64,000 nucleotides of DNA from Diplolepis rosae (lineage: Eukaryota; Arthropoda; Insecta; Hymenoptera; Diplolepididae). The stretch lies in assembly GCA_030998225.1 (NCBI GenBank), contig JAPYXD010000553.1:1-64000 (forward strand), in the 5' to 3' direction. The notes below the pieces were generated by a model. That model was not told the origin of the DNA. It did not search any database and saw only the letters and a list, made by a program, of their open reading frames with translations. Positions within the stretch are counted from its first letter, which is position 1; the number at the start of each line of letters is the position of its first letter. The position numbers were made by a program, and so were the translations under genes. Shown piece by piece: positions 12,816-21,864 of the stretch.

Positions 12816-13402
12816 TTTTCTAGTACAAGAATTGGTAATAAAGAGGACATTCTTTTTAATTTCAGTCATTTCTTTAAGTTTCTCATTAATTTGTGATGCG
12901 ACTAATACCTTTTATTGTAAATAATTCTAATTGGTATATTTTGTTAACCTAATATAGAAATATTGCAAAAAAATTAAACTTCCCACGACTGAAGCTGCAA
13001 AGTATGAAAATGAAAAAATTTTGAAAAAGCACGCGGCGTTAATGTCATCTCGTAAAAGTTTTAACGAATCCGCCTCAGAGGGAAGTGAACCTGACAGAAA
13101 TGAGAGTGAAGGATCTGATTCAGAAGAAAGACTCAAAAGTAAAAGGACAGACGAAATAAGTCATCAGGCAACGTCATCAAAGAGGAATGATGTTGATCAG
13201 GAAATAGTGCAGAGTAAGCTTTATGAATATTTTTATTTGAAACGAAATTTTTTTAATTTTTGAATGAATTCCCTTTACAAAGAGTTCCTCCAAAAACCAA
13301 CAAAACCGTTATAAATTATATTGGCTTAAATTTGGGGTCAAAATCTGAAAATCAAGTAAATAACTCTTTATCAAAACATAAATGAATTATAATAATTTAT
13401 AA

Positions 13403-13446
13403 GGCAAACGTTTCGGCCCGGATTGGGGCCCTCTTCAGTGCTGAAC
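13403..13446 (-). ncRNA. Hammerhead-ribozyme-like motif
   Basis: On the minus strand the order is CTGAAGA, a stem II of GGGCCC/GGGCC around a CAATCC loop, GAAA, then C-GTT. Flanking GCA and TGC can form stem I. This matches the conserved hammerhead core (CUGANGA ... GAAA ... NUH). Stem III is minimal: the ACGU after GAA is self-complementary, so cleavage would probably need a dimer. A second copy is at 33231-33277. Hammerheads of this minimal type are known from Penelope-like and related retroelements. Activity is untested. Confidence 0.5.
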
Positions 13447-13540
13447 GAGGTGATTATGTAATAATAATTTTTATTTATTTATTTATTTTTTTTTTGAGGG
13501 AGAAATGCTTTATGCACCACCAGGGGGACACCGCAATGAT

Positions 13541-13541
13541 G

Positions 13542-13616
<75 letters not shown>

Positions 13617-13617
13617 T
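13541..13617 (+). repeat. (ATA)n microsatellite
   Basis: About 25 uninterrupted trinucleotide units within an intron of BEN gene 2. The Ile-only reading frame across it is an artefact. Confidence 0.97.
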
Positions 13618-15220
13618 GTGATAAAAATCATATATTAATAATGAAACTTATCGATATCCATTCCGCCGAAGGGGAGAGTGTGAACTAAATAATTTAAAAT
13701 TAAACTTACTTTTATTTGTTTTTATTGTACTTTACACTTTTAGGTAGCTCAACTTCAGCACTTTTGCAACAAAGAACTGCTTCTCGTGATACAATTATCT
13801 TGTCAAATTTAAAAGAAGATCTCGATCATTCAAATAATCGTAAGCATAGAAATTCCATACAAATTCTCTGTATAACACATTTCTTTACAGTTATGATGTA
13901 TAGAATATTTTATATTTTCACTTTTAAATATTATTTTATTCTTTGTAATATGTCATATTCTATTCAAAACTACAATAAATACTTTCTGTCAGGTAATTAC
14001 TCCAGCGTTGGTACCTCAAGTGATAATAGATCTCCAATAATTACACGGACGGTGTCAAGGCAACTTTTTTTAACAGAGGAAGAAGTACACAGTGATTCTG
14101 ACAACCTAACAACATCGAATGAAAGACGTTCTCGTATTTCGAGACGTTCACAATCTACACCTATCCCAAATGTACAAAATTCAATTAATGGAGATGATGA
14201 TAATATGGTGAATATGTGTTTTACTTGATAAAATGCCTGCTAATATATTTTTCATGTCGAAATCTATTTAAAATATCTGTTTAACATATGAAGGATGTTA
14301 TTTTAGAGACCATATCTTTCAGCACATGTTCCGTAAAGTTTTTTTTCTTAGATTTAAAGTAAAATAATGCAAATGTAATATGACTAAAACGAAACACTAT
14401 GACATTTATATGAAAATATCCTGATAATTCGCGGGGCCAAAATAAGCTGCAAAGGTTTAATATGTTGATAAATGTTTAATACAACATTATATGCAATCGT
14501 TTTGTCGTGAATTACAGGTGTACCTTGGGGAAAATATATCAATACATATAGACATTTGGGAGACAATGTTGGCGAAAAATGATTCCAAATTTGTAAGGGA
14601 TTTGGCTGAAGTTATTTGGGACCGAGAAGTACTGAAAAACAAATTTTTACAAGTAAAGCGAGTTAATCAGGATCCAGAAAATTGTTCACCAAATTCTCTT
14701 CGAACTGAATTGACTCCAAAAAAATATGAACTATTAAAGGGTAAGAAAAAAGATGTTAATTGAGGGACTATACCAAAAAAGGGCAAAAATGTTATAATTT
14801 TCTGTGAAATTAATTGTAAATAAAATACAAGTGGGTTTTTTTTTTATAATAGCGACTTTTCGGCGAACTATGAAAATGTACTTTAAACTTAAACTCATGA
14901 AATTATGGTTAACAAAAGAGAAATGGATTTAAAATTGGGACATTCAAATTGAATGTATGTTTATAGAATACATTTTTTATTGCAGATTGCCTTTACAAAA
15001 GATTACTGATGCCGGAGTTCGTGGAAGAGCTAGAGCTGCGAGAATGAGGAGAGTTTGGCAATATTTGTCCAAGAAGATATACTATGTTCGCAATAACAAT
15101 AAGTGAACATAGATTCACGGAATCTACTTGTATTACTTATTATTCTGTGTTCAATGATAAAATTAATTGACCAAAGTATTTCAGAAGTAAATAAGTTAAG
15201 TTTTCTAATAGAAATGTTAC

Positions 15221-15803
15221 AATCCCTAGCGAACTGGCTGAACGGCAGCTTTACGCTGTACCGTAAAGCTATCGTAAAGTAGCATTATAACTCATGAATG
15301 AGGCAAAATAAACATTCAAAATGTTTTCATCCTTATTCTACGTTGAAAATAACGTTAACTGGTAGTTGAAATATGCAATAATTTTATTTATTTACGCTAA
15401 AAATTAAAAAAAAACATAATACCTGTCATTGAAGACAGTGCAGTGGTTCATCACTTTCCATGTCTTCACTGTCAGGATTGAATATTTGTTAGAGTGAGAT
15501 GAAAGTATAGTTGTGTCTCACTCCAACCAATAGTCAATTTTAACGGAGAAGTTCCACAAAAGGTGAACCACTGCACTGCCTTCAATGACAGGTATTATGT
15601 TTTTTTTAATTTTTAGCGTAAATAAATAAAATTATTGCATATTTTAATTACCAGTTAACGTTATTTTCAACGTAGAATAAGGATAAAAACATTTTGAATG
15701 TTTATTTTGCCTCATTCATGAGTTATAATGCTACTTTACGATAGCTTTACGATAGCTTTACGGTACAGCGTAAAGCTACCCTTCAGCCAGTTCGCTAGGG
15801 ATT
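15221..15803. mobile_element. 583-bp foldback element with ~230-bp inverted arms
   Basis: Left arm starts AATCCCTAGCGAACTGGCTG and the right arm ends with its complement. The arms match over about 230 bp, including the 'gctttacgctgtaccgtaaagc' type palindromes and 'gtcattgaaggcagtgcagtgg'. The spacer is about 110 bp. The right arm has an extra copy of gctttacgatag. No open transposase and no clear target duplication. Confidence 0.85.
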
Positions 15804-16043
15804 ATATCTCAAATTAAATGATTATATAGTCTAGTTAGCCCGTTAGTTCTTCGATTTATATATACATTCTTTATGTGTCTTATGGTTGTGTATGACTATG
15901 CATGTCTATTATTTAATTTCAAAATATGAAATTGTTTAAACCTATAACGATCCGGTGTTTTATTTAGTAACAACCAGTATGAATAAATTAAATAACATTA
16001 TGCTATTTGTCTAATGAGCACACTGTGTTCATAAGACGAATTT
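15804..16043. other. No gene seen
   Basis: AT-rich spacer without recognisable features between the foldback element and the Cys-containing minus-strand ORFs. Confidence 0.5.
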
Positions 16044-16553
16044 TTAATACGCTAAACTGAAAAAATAATGATTTTTAAAAACCTTTTTAAAGTAGGAAAT
16101 GACGTCGTATAAAAGAACGTACAAAAGGACGTACCAAAGAACGTACAAAAGGACGTCTTTTTGTATCCCAATTTGGAATTTCCTTTTGTACGGACTTTTG
16201 TGCGTACTTTGGTACGGCCCTTTGGGCGTACTTTTATACGTTCTTTTGTACGTACTTTTATACGTCCATTTGTAAGTACAATTATACGTCCGCTTTTTCA
16301 AGTGGGTAAGATCCGTGGTTACAATATGGCGGTTAAGGAAAGGTACAGATATTTCTGATTCAAAAAAGGTAATTTTATATCTGTAACATTCTTTACATAT
16401 GAATTTTTGATCTAAAGTATTCTGATATATTTCGTTTTCTGGAGAGTAACAACAAAAATGTTTCATAATTATTTGATCGATATACGGTTGGTAGTACTGT
16501 TCGTCGTTTTCTGGATTTTCGGCTTGAATGGATTCGAAATCTTGCGGCAGCAT
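16044..16553 (-). CDS. Hypothetical Cys-containing ORF with a 4-residue repeat tail
   Basis: 169 residues from ATG 16553. The first ~95 residues contain YIDQIIMKHFCC and FICKECYRYKI, suggesting a zinc-binding pair of C-x2-C motifs. The rest is made by a 12-bp minisatellite (TYKS/RTYK repeats, then a Leu/Tyr/Val-rich end formed by the inverted half of the same array). The front part resembles the ORF at 16881-17096 (PYxxIIxxFC ... FCxxCF), so they may be paralogues or exons of one gene. Function unknown; the repeat tail may be an insertion. Confidence 0.4.
   Translation of the reverse strand: MLPQDFESIQAENPENDEQYYQPYIDQIIMKHFCCYSPENEIYQNTLDQKFICKECYRYKITFFESEISVPFLNRHIVTTDLTHLKKRTYNCTYKWTYKSTYKRTYKSTPKGPYQSTHKSPYKRKFQIGIQKDVLLYVLWYVLLYVLLYDVISYFKKVFKNHYFFSLAY
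16097..16292. repeat. 12-bp minisatellite in inverted halves (potential long hairpin)
   Basis: From about 16185 a 12-bp unit (ttttgtacgtac and variants) repeats about nine times; from 16097 to 16155 the complement orientation (gtacaaaagaac) repeats. The two halves can pair. The C/G-containing CGTAC core is retained in almost every unit while flanking bases vary. Confidence 0.85.
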
Positions 16554-16688
16554 TTTTCTATGAACAAATTCGTTATTGAGCTTTAAAATACTAATTAAAT
16601 TCTAACAGTTTTGTTTAAAAAAAAAACATTTTTTTTTTTTTTTTGACATGTTTAAAATTTTATTTATGACTTTGCAATTTATAATATT

Positions 16689-16832
16689 TTATCGAAAAAC
16701 ATTTTCAACTATAACTTCGTTTCCTAATTGAAGTTGCATTTTATTTTTTAAGAATTGCTCAGTACAACCTTTACAGTCGATTGCCCTACAGCGTGGCGTT
16801 ATTAATGCTTCCCTACAACCGTTACAATTCAT
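16689..16832 (-). CDS. Small Cys-rich ORF, 47 residues
   Basis: Starts MNCNGCREAL and includes CRAIDCKGC, giving C-x2-C repeated twice, a zinc-ribbon-like spacing. It lies between two other Cys-containing ORFs on the same strand, so it may be an exon of the same gene or a small paralogue. No family recognised. Confidence 0.35.
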   Translation of the reverse strand: MNCNGCREALITPRCRAIDCKGCTEQFLKNKMQLQLGNEVIVENVFR

Positions 16833-16880
16833 GTTAACGCATTGTATTTTACAAACTGAGTGCCATGAGGTACAGAATTC

Positions 16881-17096
16881 TTATTTATTTTGTTCTGTTA
16901 TTAGTAATTTTTCGAAACAAAATTGGCAAAATTTCTTTGTTGTTTCCTGACTGTAATAAATGAATAAGGTTGACGCTTCTAAGTCGAAACAAAAACTATT
17001 TATTAAATGTCCATATGTGATTGGATAATCCTGTGGACATACACCGTCCACAGGTCCTGAGTGGAACACGATCGGTTCTGCCGCAGTCGGAATCAT
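16881..17096 (-). CDS. Small hypothetical ORF, 71 residues, zinc-finger-like end
   Basis: Begins MIPTAAEPIVFHSG and ends with FCQFCFEKLLITEQNK, a C-x2-C motif. The middle (PITYGHLINSFC) aligns by eye with PYIDQIIMKHFC in the ORF at 16044-16553. No domain recognised. It may be a real small gene or a terminal exon. Confidence 0.4.
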   Translation of the reverse strand: MIPTAAEPIVFHSGPVDGVCPQDYPITYGHLINSFCFDLEASTLFIYYSQETTKKFCQFCFEKLLITEQNK

Positions 17097-17697
17097 TCTA
17101 TAAATTTAAAAAGAAAGGGATCTAAATTTACTTAACTATACCCTTGATTATATAATTTTTATACTTTATCTATTTAATTCGTGCAAAAGTACCCAAAATT
17201 TGATTCCAACAGAAGTTCTACATTATTGAAAGGTATTCTATTTCTCCATTAGAAAAACAATTCTTATATTACAATACCCTTACAAAAACTGTTCTTCTAA
17301 AGGTACATTCCCAGTGATCATGCTGTGGTTTTATAGTATAGAAAGAGAAGGATGGATTGTACCTGTACCAGGAAGGTTGAAAGGATGGAAAATATGGGTT
17401 TGTATTTGGTTGGATGTGAGAAAGAGGAGAGAAAAAAAGAAATAAAAAAGTAGTAAAAGTCAAGAATTGACAAGGGCTTTAGGTGACACTGGTCAAGAAG
17501 GAAGAAAATTTTATATTGTTTGAGCCATGAAGGTTCTAACGATTAGGGTAATAAAATCCTTAAGAAAACCTGTACGAGTTTCAGCTGGTGTTTGGTATGC
17601 TCGTAAAAAATTTGAAAAGAGGAAATGAAGGAGCCAATGTATTTTAGACTTTTAGTCTTGATATATATTTGGAAGCGAAATAAGATACTAAAGAAAC
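17097..17697. other. Upstream region of the 17698 gene; no gene seen
   Basis: No coding region is supported. A TATA-like run (gatatatattt) lies about 40 bp before the ATG at 17698, weakly compatible with a promoter. Confidence 0.4.
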
Positions 17698-18854
17698 ATG
17701 GAAGAAATTTTTGAATTATTAAATGAAATTGATTTTACTTTGTTGGAATCAAGTGATGTAAATGTTGAAAAGGCTAGTGACTTAATTTCGGATTCGAGTC
17801 GTGATATTAGTGTAAGAAAAAGTAAGGAATCAAGTGATGATGTAGATTTGGAAGGATTATGTGAAGAAGTGATACGAGGTGAATGTGTAGACAGAATTAA
17901 TTTCAGATCTTTGGTAGATGAGTTAGATTCTGGTTTTGAGAACGTTGAATGTCGATCTGAGAGTGACTTAAGGCCAATAATAGAAGAATTGGAGTCAGTG
18001 GGTTTGAAATTTAATGGGAACAGTGGTTTTGACGTTTTTTGTGGAGGGAAAACTGTAAAGTGTCCTTGTGAGTGGAACTCGTTACCTGCGGACAAAAGAA
18101 TTGCCTTGCTTGATGAATTGAGGCAGCAGGTAGCGTTCCATGGGGTTTCTAGAGCTTTTTGCTTAAGAGGGGTATTTTACAATATTGGCAGAGACAATGT
18201 GTTAAAAAGGGTAAGTTGGTTTTGATGGTTTTTTAGATAGTTGCTCATTTTTGAAATAGTATGTAATTTTGTGTATTATTATCAGTTGGATCCTTCGCGA
18301 ATTCGGTGGATGCAGGATGGAAGGCGATTGGTGAGGCCTAATTTCAGGTTAAAACCGAGAATTCGTCTTCCAAAAGAGTGGCAATCCAATCGTCGAATGA
18401 AGATCGAGGATTGGTTGAGGCCATGTAAAAATTCTGGAGAACCTTTTTCTTCTGGGGGAATGAGATGGATAATACATCAGCAGAAAATTTGTCGTGTAAG
18501 TAATAGGAATATATCTTGATAGTTTGTTTGTAAAATTTTGATTGTTCATACACTTTTATCATTCTTTTGTGTTTTTTTTTATAGGTAGGGCCTGAAGATT
18601 TAAAATGGACGGGTCAAAATTCGTCTATTGCAATCAAGGTAAATGATCGTTATATTGATTGTTGTGGGCGAATTTTGCGTATACCCATGGATTGGCTCTA
18701 CGTAAATAGTAGTAGGCTAGTAAAAAGCAAGAAAATTCTTTCGCATGTTATAAGGAATAATATGGAGGATGTTCCTTTCATCATTAAAGAGAAACGATAC
18801 CGCATTATAAATGATGAAGTTGTTGAGGTAATGTATAAAATTATTATTCACTAA
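17698..18854 (+). CDS. Unrecognised three-exon gene, about 330 residues
   Basis: Exons 17698-18210, 18286-18495 and 18585-18854, all phase 0 with good GTAAGT donors and pyrimidine-rich acceptors. Exon 1 encodes an acidic Ser-rich start (MEEIFELLNEIDF) and then a more ordered part with CPCEWNSLPADKR and RAFCLRGVFYNIG. Exon 2 is basic and Trp-rich (RIRWMQDGRR, IRLPKEWQSNRRMKIEDWL). Exon 3 has LKWTGQNSSIAIKVNDRYID and ends at TAA 18852-18854. A possible donor after GAG at 18828 leaves open a fourth exon lost to the repeat at 18897. The frame is intact across three exons, which argues for selection. I do not recognise the family and assign no function. Confidence 0.6.
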
Positions 18855-18896
18855 TTTGTTTAATTTAAAATTGTTTATTTGTTAAAAATAAAAATA

Positions 18897-18990
18897 AAAA
18901 ATCTGCCCGCTTTGCGGGCACATTCTCATCGCACGCGTCGCGCGCAAGTTTGAGCGCGCCTAGGGCGCGCGATTCGATCGTCGTTCTGTG
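18897..18990 (-). repeat. Inverted copy of the GCGCGA dispersed repeat, truncating E1
   Basis: Reads as the complement of about 2745-2875: 'tctgcccgctttgcgggcacattctcatcgc' followed by GCGCG palindromes. It sits between the 3' end of the plus-strand gene and the env gene of element E1, whose last dozen codons are made from this repeat. Confidence 0.8.
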
Positions 18991-20435
18991 ATCGACATAT
19001 TATATAAGAAGGGAGAAATTATTTCAAGAGAAGTGATCGACATACTAAGTGGAATTGAGTTATCCATTATTCTTGGGTAATTTCTAATATTATAGTATGG
19101 AATTGATGAGTCCAAATTACAGTCAGATTCTATTTGTAAAATTCCTATTCCTTGAAGAGTAATAAGGGTTTTGGAATTTTTGGAGCAAGATAAAAAGATT
19201 TGTTTAGGAAGAATAGTTGAATAAAGCCATCCACGGTGTGACAACAGTGGTGTTAAAAAAGGATATTCATTGAAACTTATGAATGTTTTACATTTATACG
19301 GTTGGGATTTTATAAACATTGATGTTTCGCAAATAGGATTATTTTGAGTACTGTATATGGAATGAGGGGGGCGACAAAAATTTTGAAGTCCATTTTGGTG
19401 CCATGAAGCGAGGAAATTTTCATTTGTTGTGAAGTAAGATTCGTTATTTGGAGAAATTGCGATATAAGAAATTTGAGATTTTATGAATATAGGTGTAATA
19501 TAATCAGTATTGAAGTCAAAATGTATTGGGGTTGAATGTGTTTTAAATACTTGAAATTCTTCAGAAGATGGAATTGGTATGGTCATAGTAAAAATTAAGT
19601 AATTTTCGAAAGTAAAGTATCTTATTTTAGAAAATGGAATGGTCATAGAAAAAAGAGACGTTGGAAGGTGAGGGTCTTCTTTGTTAGATTTGAAGTCTAG
19701 GAAGGTATCTGGAAGCAGCATGGGGTGCCATAAATTTGTAGCGGCATGGGTTATAGCTTCCGTAAGTTGTGTTAGGAGTGATAGAAAGGATCGGGATATT
19801 TCATGCAAGTCCATTAGCCAATGTGCTGCAAGAATTCTATAAATGTGCAAATTTGGGTAAATTTGTGATTTATGCCAGTCTTTGTACATCGTAACGTTGT
19901 TGAGATTGGATGAAAGGTTTCCAAGTTTTTCAGAAAATGGGTTTGGAAGTAGGAATAAATTTTCTTTAGGCCAATAAAGAGAAGTTTCTTGTCTTATTTT
20001 TGACTGTAGAAGAGCTTCTTGAATTTGGTGTAAAAATGGATCACTATTTTTGGGAATTTTAGTGATTTTATGAGCTTGTCTGGTTATAACTGAAATTTCT
20101 CCCAGAAAATAATTTATACGTTTTTTCATAAATTCAAGCTGAGTGTGGTGATTATATATATTACAGTTATTTGCAATATTTGTAAGTATACAATGTTCAT
20201 AAAGTTTGTGAGAAATATCTACTATTTTATACTTTAAGTTTTCTGGTTGCAAAATGTCAAAATAAGAGATAAAATTATAATTTTCGGAAAATAGACGTAT
20301 TTTTTAAATTGGTTCAAAATAAATACCAGATGAGTGATAAAATTGTGAATTGATATACAAGTTTTCTGCTTTAGAAGTGAAAAACAGAATTAATATCAAG
20401 TATACGCCAGAAGGTAGTTGGTATAGGAATTTCAT
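18960..20435 (-). pseudogene. E1 env (errantivirus/baculovirus F-like envelope), one stop and truncated C-terminus
   Basis: ATG at 20435 is followed by a hydrophobic signal segment (LPSGVYLILILFF) and the GIYFEPI start typical of gypsy env proteins. An in-frame TAA lies at 20304-20306; the same frame then stays open to 18960. The interior has the Cys pattern and final 'IFLSC ... LITLQGIGILQI ... C' of this envelope class. No furin-like site is obvious. The last residues come from the GCGCGA repeat, so the transmembrane anchor and tail are gone. Such proteins mediate entry in active errantiviruses; this copy is broken. Confidence 0.75.
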
Positions 20436-20445
20436 TATGCTTCTC

Positions 20446-20470
20446 GAATGGCTGAAAAAGAAAAAAGGAT
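20446..20470 (-). promoter_or_regulatory. Splice acceptor upstream of E1 env ATG
   Basis: On the minus strand a TACTAAT branch-site sequence is followed by a pure pyrimidine-rich run and CAG, about a dozen bases before the env ATG at 20435. Gypsy env is made from a spliced RNA, and this layout fits. Confidence 0.6.
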
Positions 20471-20493
20471 TAGTATTGGATAAAATTGGATGT

Positions 20494-21079
20494 TTACATA
20501 TGGTTGGATTTAGGTCTAGAAGTTTTTTGGAAAAAAGGGGAAAATAGATTACTAAATGTTGAGGAGTTTCGTGGTGGAAGTGGAGGGAGAACTTGTGTTG
20601 ATTTATCAGCTTTAAAAACATTCCGTCTACGGCACTCTTTTGTAGCATGCATTTGAGTGTTACAATATCTACATGAATTTTTCCATGATACTAATTTCGG
20701 TCTTGGATCAGTTTGAACACTTTGATTCTTCGTTTTTTTTTGTTTCTTTACATTTATTATTATAAAAATCCTCATCGCAAAGATCATAAGATCTTATTAA
20801 TATTTGTAGTAATTTTAAAGCAGCTCTATTTTCGGCTAACTCGCTTGTAGGACCCGCTTGTACAGCAAAATGATCGTTTGTATTAACTTGAGCAAGAAAA
20901 AATGATTTGGTTTTTGAATTTGGATCAGGACAAACGATGTATTGTGGTAACGGTAATCCATATTTTATCGTAAAATTTCTCAAAATTTCCACGTGGTTTA
21001 AAAGTCCCAGAGAGTCTGTTCTACATATCTTTTTTTTGTAACTTCGCACGTGGGTAGGCTCATCATAGTAATGCTCCAT
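20494..21079 (-). pseudogene. E1 dsRBD-2: dsRNA-binding domain plus CCHC knuckle, frameshift at A9
   Basis: Starts MEHYYDEPTHVRSYKK. Residues about 28-98 fit a dsRBD: EILRNFTIKYGLPLPQY, FFLAQV, then the C-terminal helix SELAENRAALKLLQILI. The frame closes at 20708, while the next frame continues with a CCHC zinc knuckle (CRYCNTQMHATKEC) and a Ser/Pro tail ending at 20494. The switch is near nine consecutive A residues on the coding strand (plus-strand T run at 20733-20741), so it is either a mutation, a sequencing error or slippage. The E3 homologue (57238-57723) has dsRBD and knuckle in one frame. Role inferred: dsRNA binding. Confidence 0.72.
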
Positions 21080-21116
21080 TATAGATGATTTCCTGAATCA
21101 GCATGGAATATTTATA

Positions 21117-21854
21117 TTAGAATTTATTGTACTGATTGGGGGGTCTATATCCGCATTTAAAACATTTCTTAAAGCTTTTTCCAGAAAAAGGCGATGTAGT
21201 AGAAATATTATTTCTTTTTATTTTATAAGGATTTATATTTGTAAAACGATTGTTATTGGATGTATTAGATTTTGTTATCTCACCACTTGTTGAAGGTCTT
21301 GGATCATTTATGGGTGATTCTTGGATTGTAACAGGTAAATGTTCTAGTGAGTTTATTAAATTTACTTCACATTTTTTATCTTTTTGCAAAAGAGAATTTA
21401 TCATCTTTATAGCTGCGAAATCCTTTGCTGTTTTTATTGTGTTTGCAATTCCTATTCGTTTAATATCATTAATAAAACAGATTGCTATGTATGTTGAGTC
21501 TTTTGATGAGGTTTTTAATCGTAATACTGTATATTTTGGATACTCAAATTTATTTTGAGTGCAAATTTCGTTTAATTTTTTGCAATTTTTACTAATAGAA
21601 TTTGGTTGGACGTTTTGATTTGTTTCCTTTGATTCATTAATCAAGGCGTTATATAAATTTTGTGCTACCTTTTGTGTTACAATTTCTTTATCTTTGCCAC
21701 TATTCATTATTATATAATTTTTATATTGTAAGTTAACGTGAAATAAACATTCATTATTATTGGTTTGTTCAATGAGTATCTCGTAAATGAGGGGTCGATC
21801 TCCTCTTTGTTGAATAATTTTGTTTAGTAAAGTTGTAATAGGAACATGCGACAT
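21117..21854 (-). CDS. E1 dsRBD-1: protein with two dsRBD-like segments
   Basis: 245 residues, intact. Residues about 5-72 (LLNKIIQQRGDRPLIYEIL ... VTQKVAQNLYNALI) have the alpha-beta-beta-beta-alpha pattern of a dsRBD. A second such segment is at about 92-165 (LNEICTQNKFEYPKYTVLR ... TAKDFAAIKMINSLL). The C-terminus has CFKCGY, part of a zinc-binding motif. The ATG lies about 10 bp after the stop of the glycoprotein ORF, so they may share an RNA or arise by alternative splicing. dsRBD proteins of viruses often sequester dsRNA from Dicer; that role here is an inference. Matching basic KK residues before the last helix are weak, so binding is uncertain. Confidence 0.7.
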   Translation of the reverse strand: MSHVPITTLLNKIIQQRGDRPLIYEILIEQTNNNECLFHVNLQYKNYIIMNSGKDKEIVTQKVAQNLYNALINESKETNQNVQPNSISKNCKKLNEICTQNKFEYPKYTVLRLKTSSKDSTYIAICFINDIKRIGIANTIKTAKDFAAIKMINSLLQKDKKCEVNLINSLEHLPVTIQESPINDPRPSTSGEITKSNTSNNNRFTNINPYKIKRNNISTTSPFSGKSFKKCFKCGYRPPNQYNKF

Positions 21855-21864
21855 TTTTAAGATG

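Larger units (their letters stand above)
12958..15106 (+). pseudogene. BEN-domain protein gene 2, probably 5'-truncated and frameshifted at its end
   Basis: Exons 12958-13213, 13744-13839, 13993-14207, 14518-14740 and a last exon from 14986, with GT-AG borders and matching phases for the first four. The product starts with a basic/acidic segment (KIKLPTTEAAKYENEK, then SEGSEPDRNESEGSDSEE), a Ser/Arg-rich middle, and a BEN-like region (FVRDLAEVIWDREVLKNK). In the last exon the spliced frame stops at 15045-15047, whereas another frame stays open to 15104-15106 and reads RMRRVWQYLSKKIYYVR, resembling a BEN C-terminus. I therefore suspect a frameshift there. No N-terminal exon like 4990-5287 is seen upstream. 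Alternative: a functional gene with a short tail and an unseen first exon. Confidence 0.65.

Noticed and set aside
13494..13688. ORF across the (ATA)n tract
   Set aside because: Poly-Ile from a microsatellite; not a gene.
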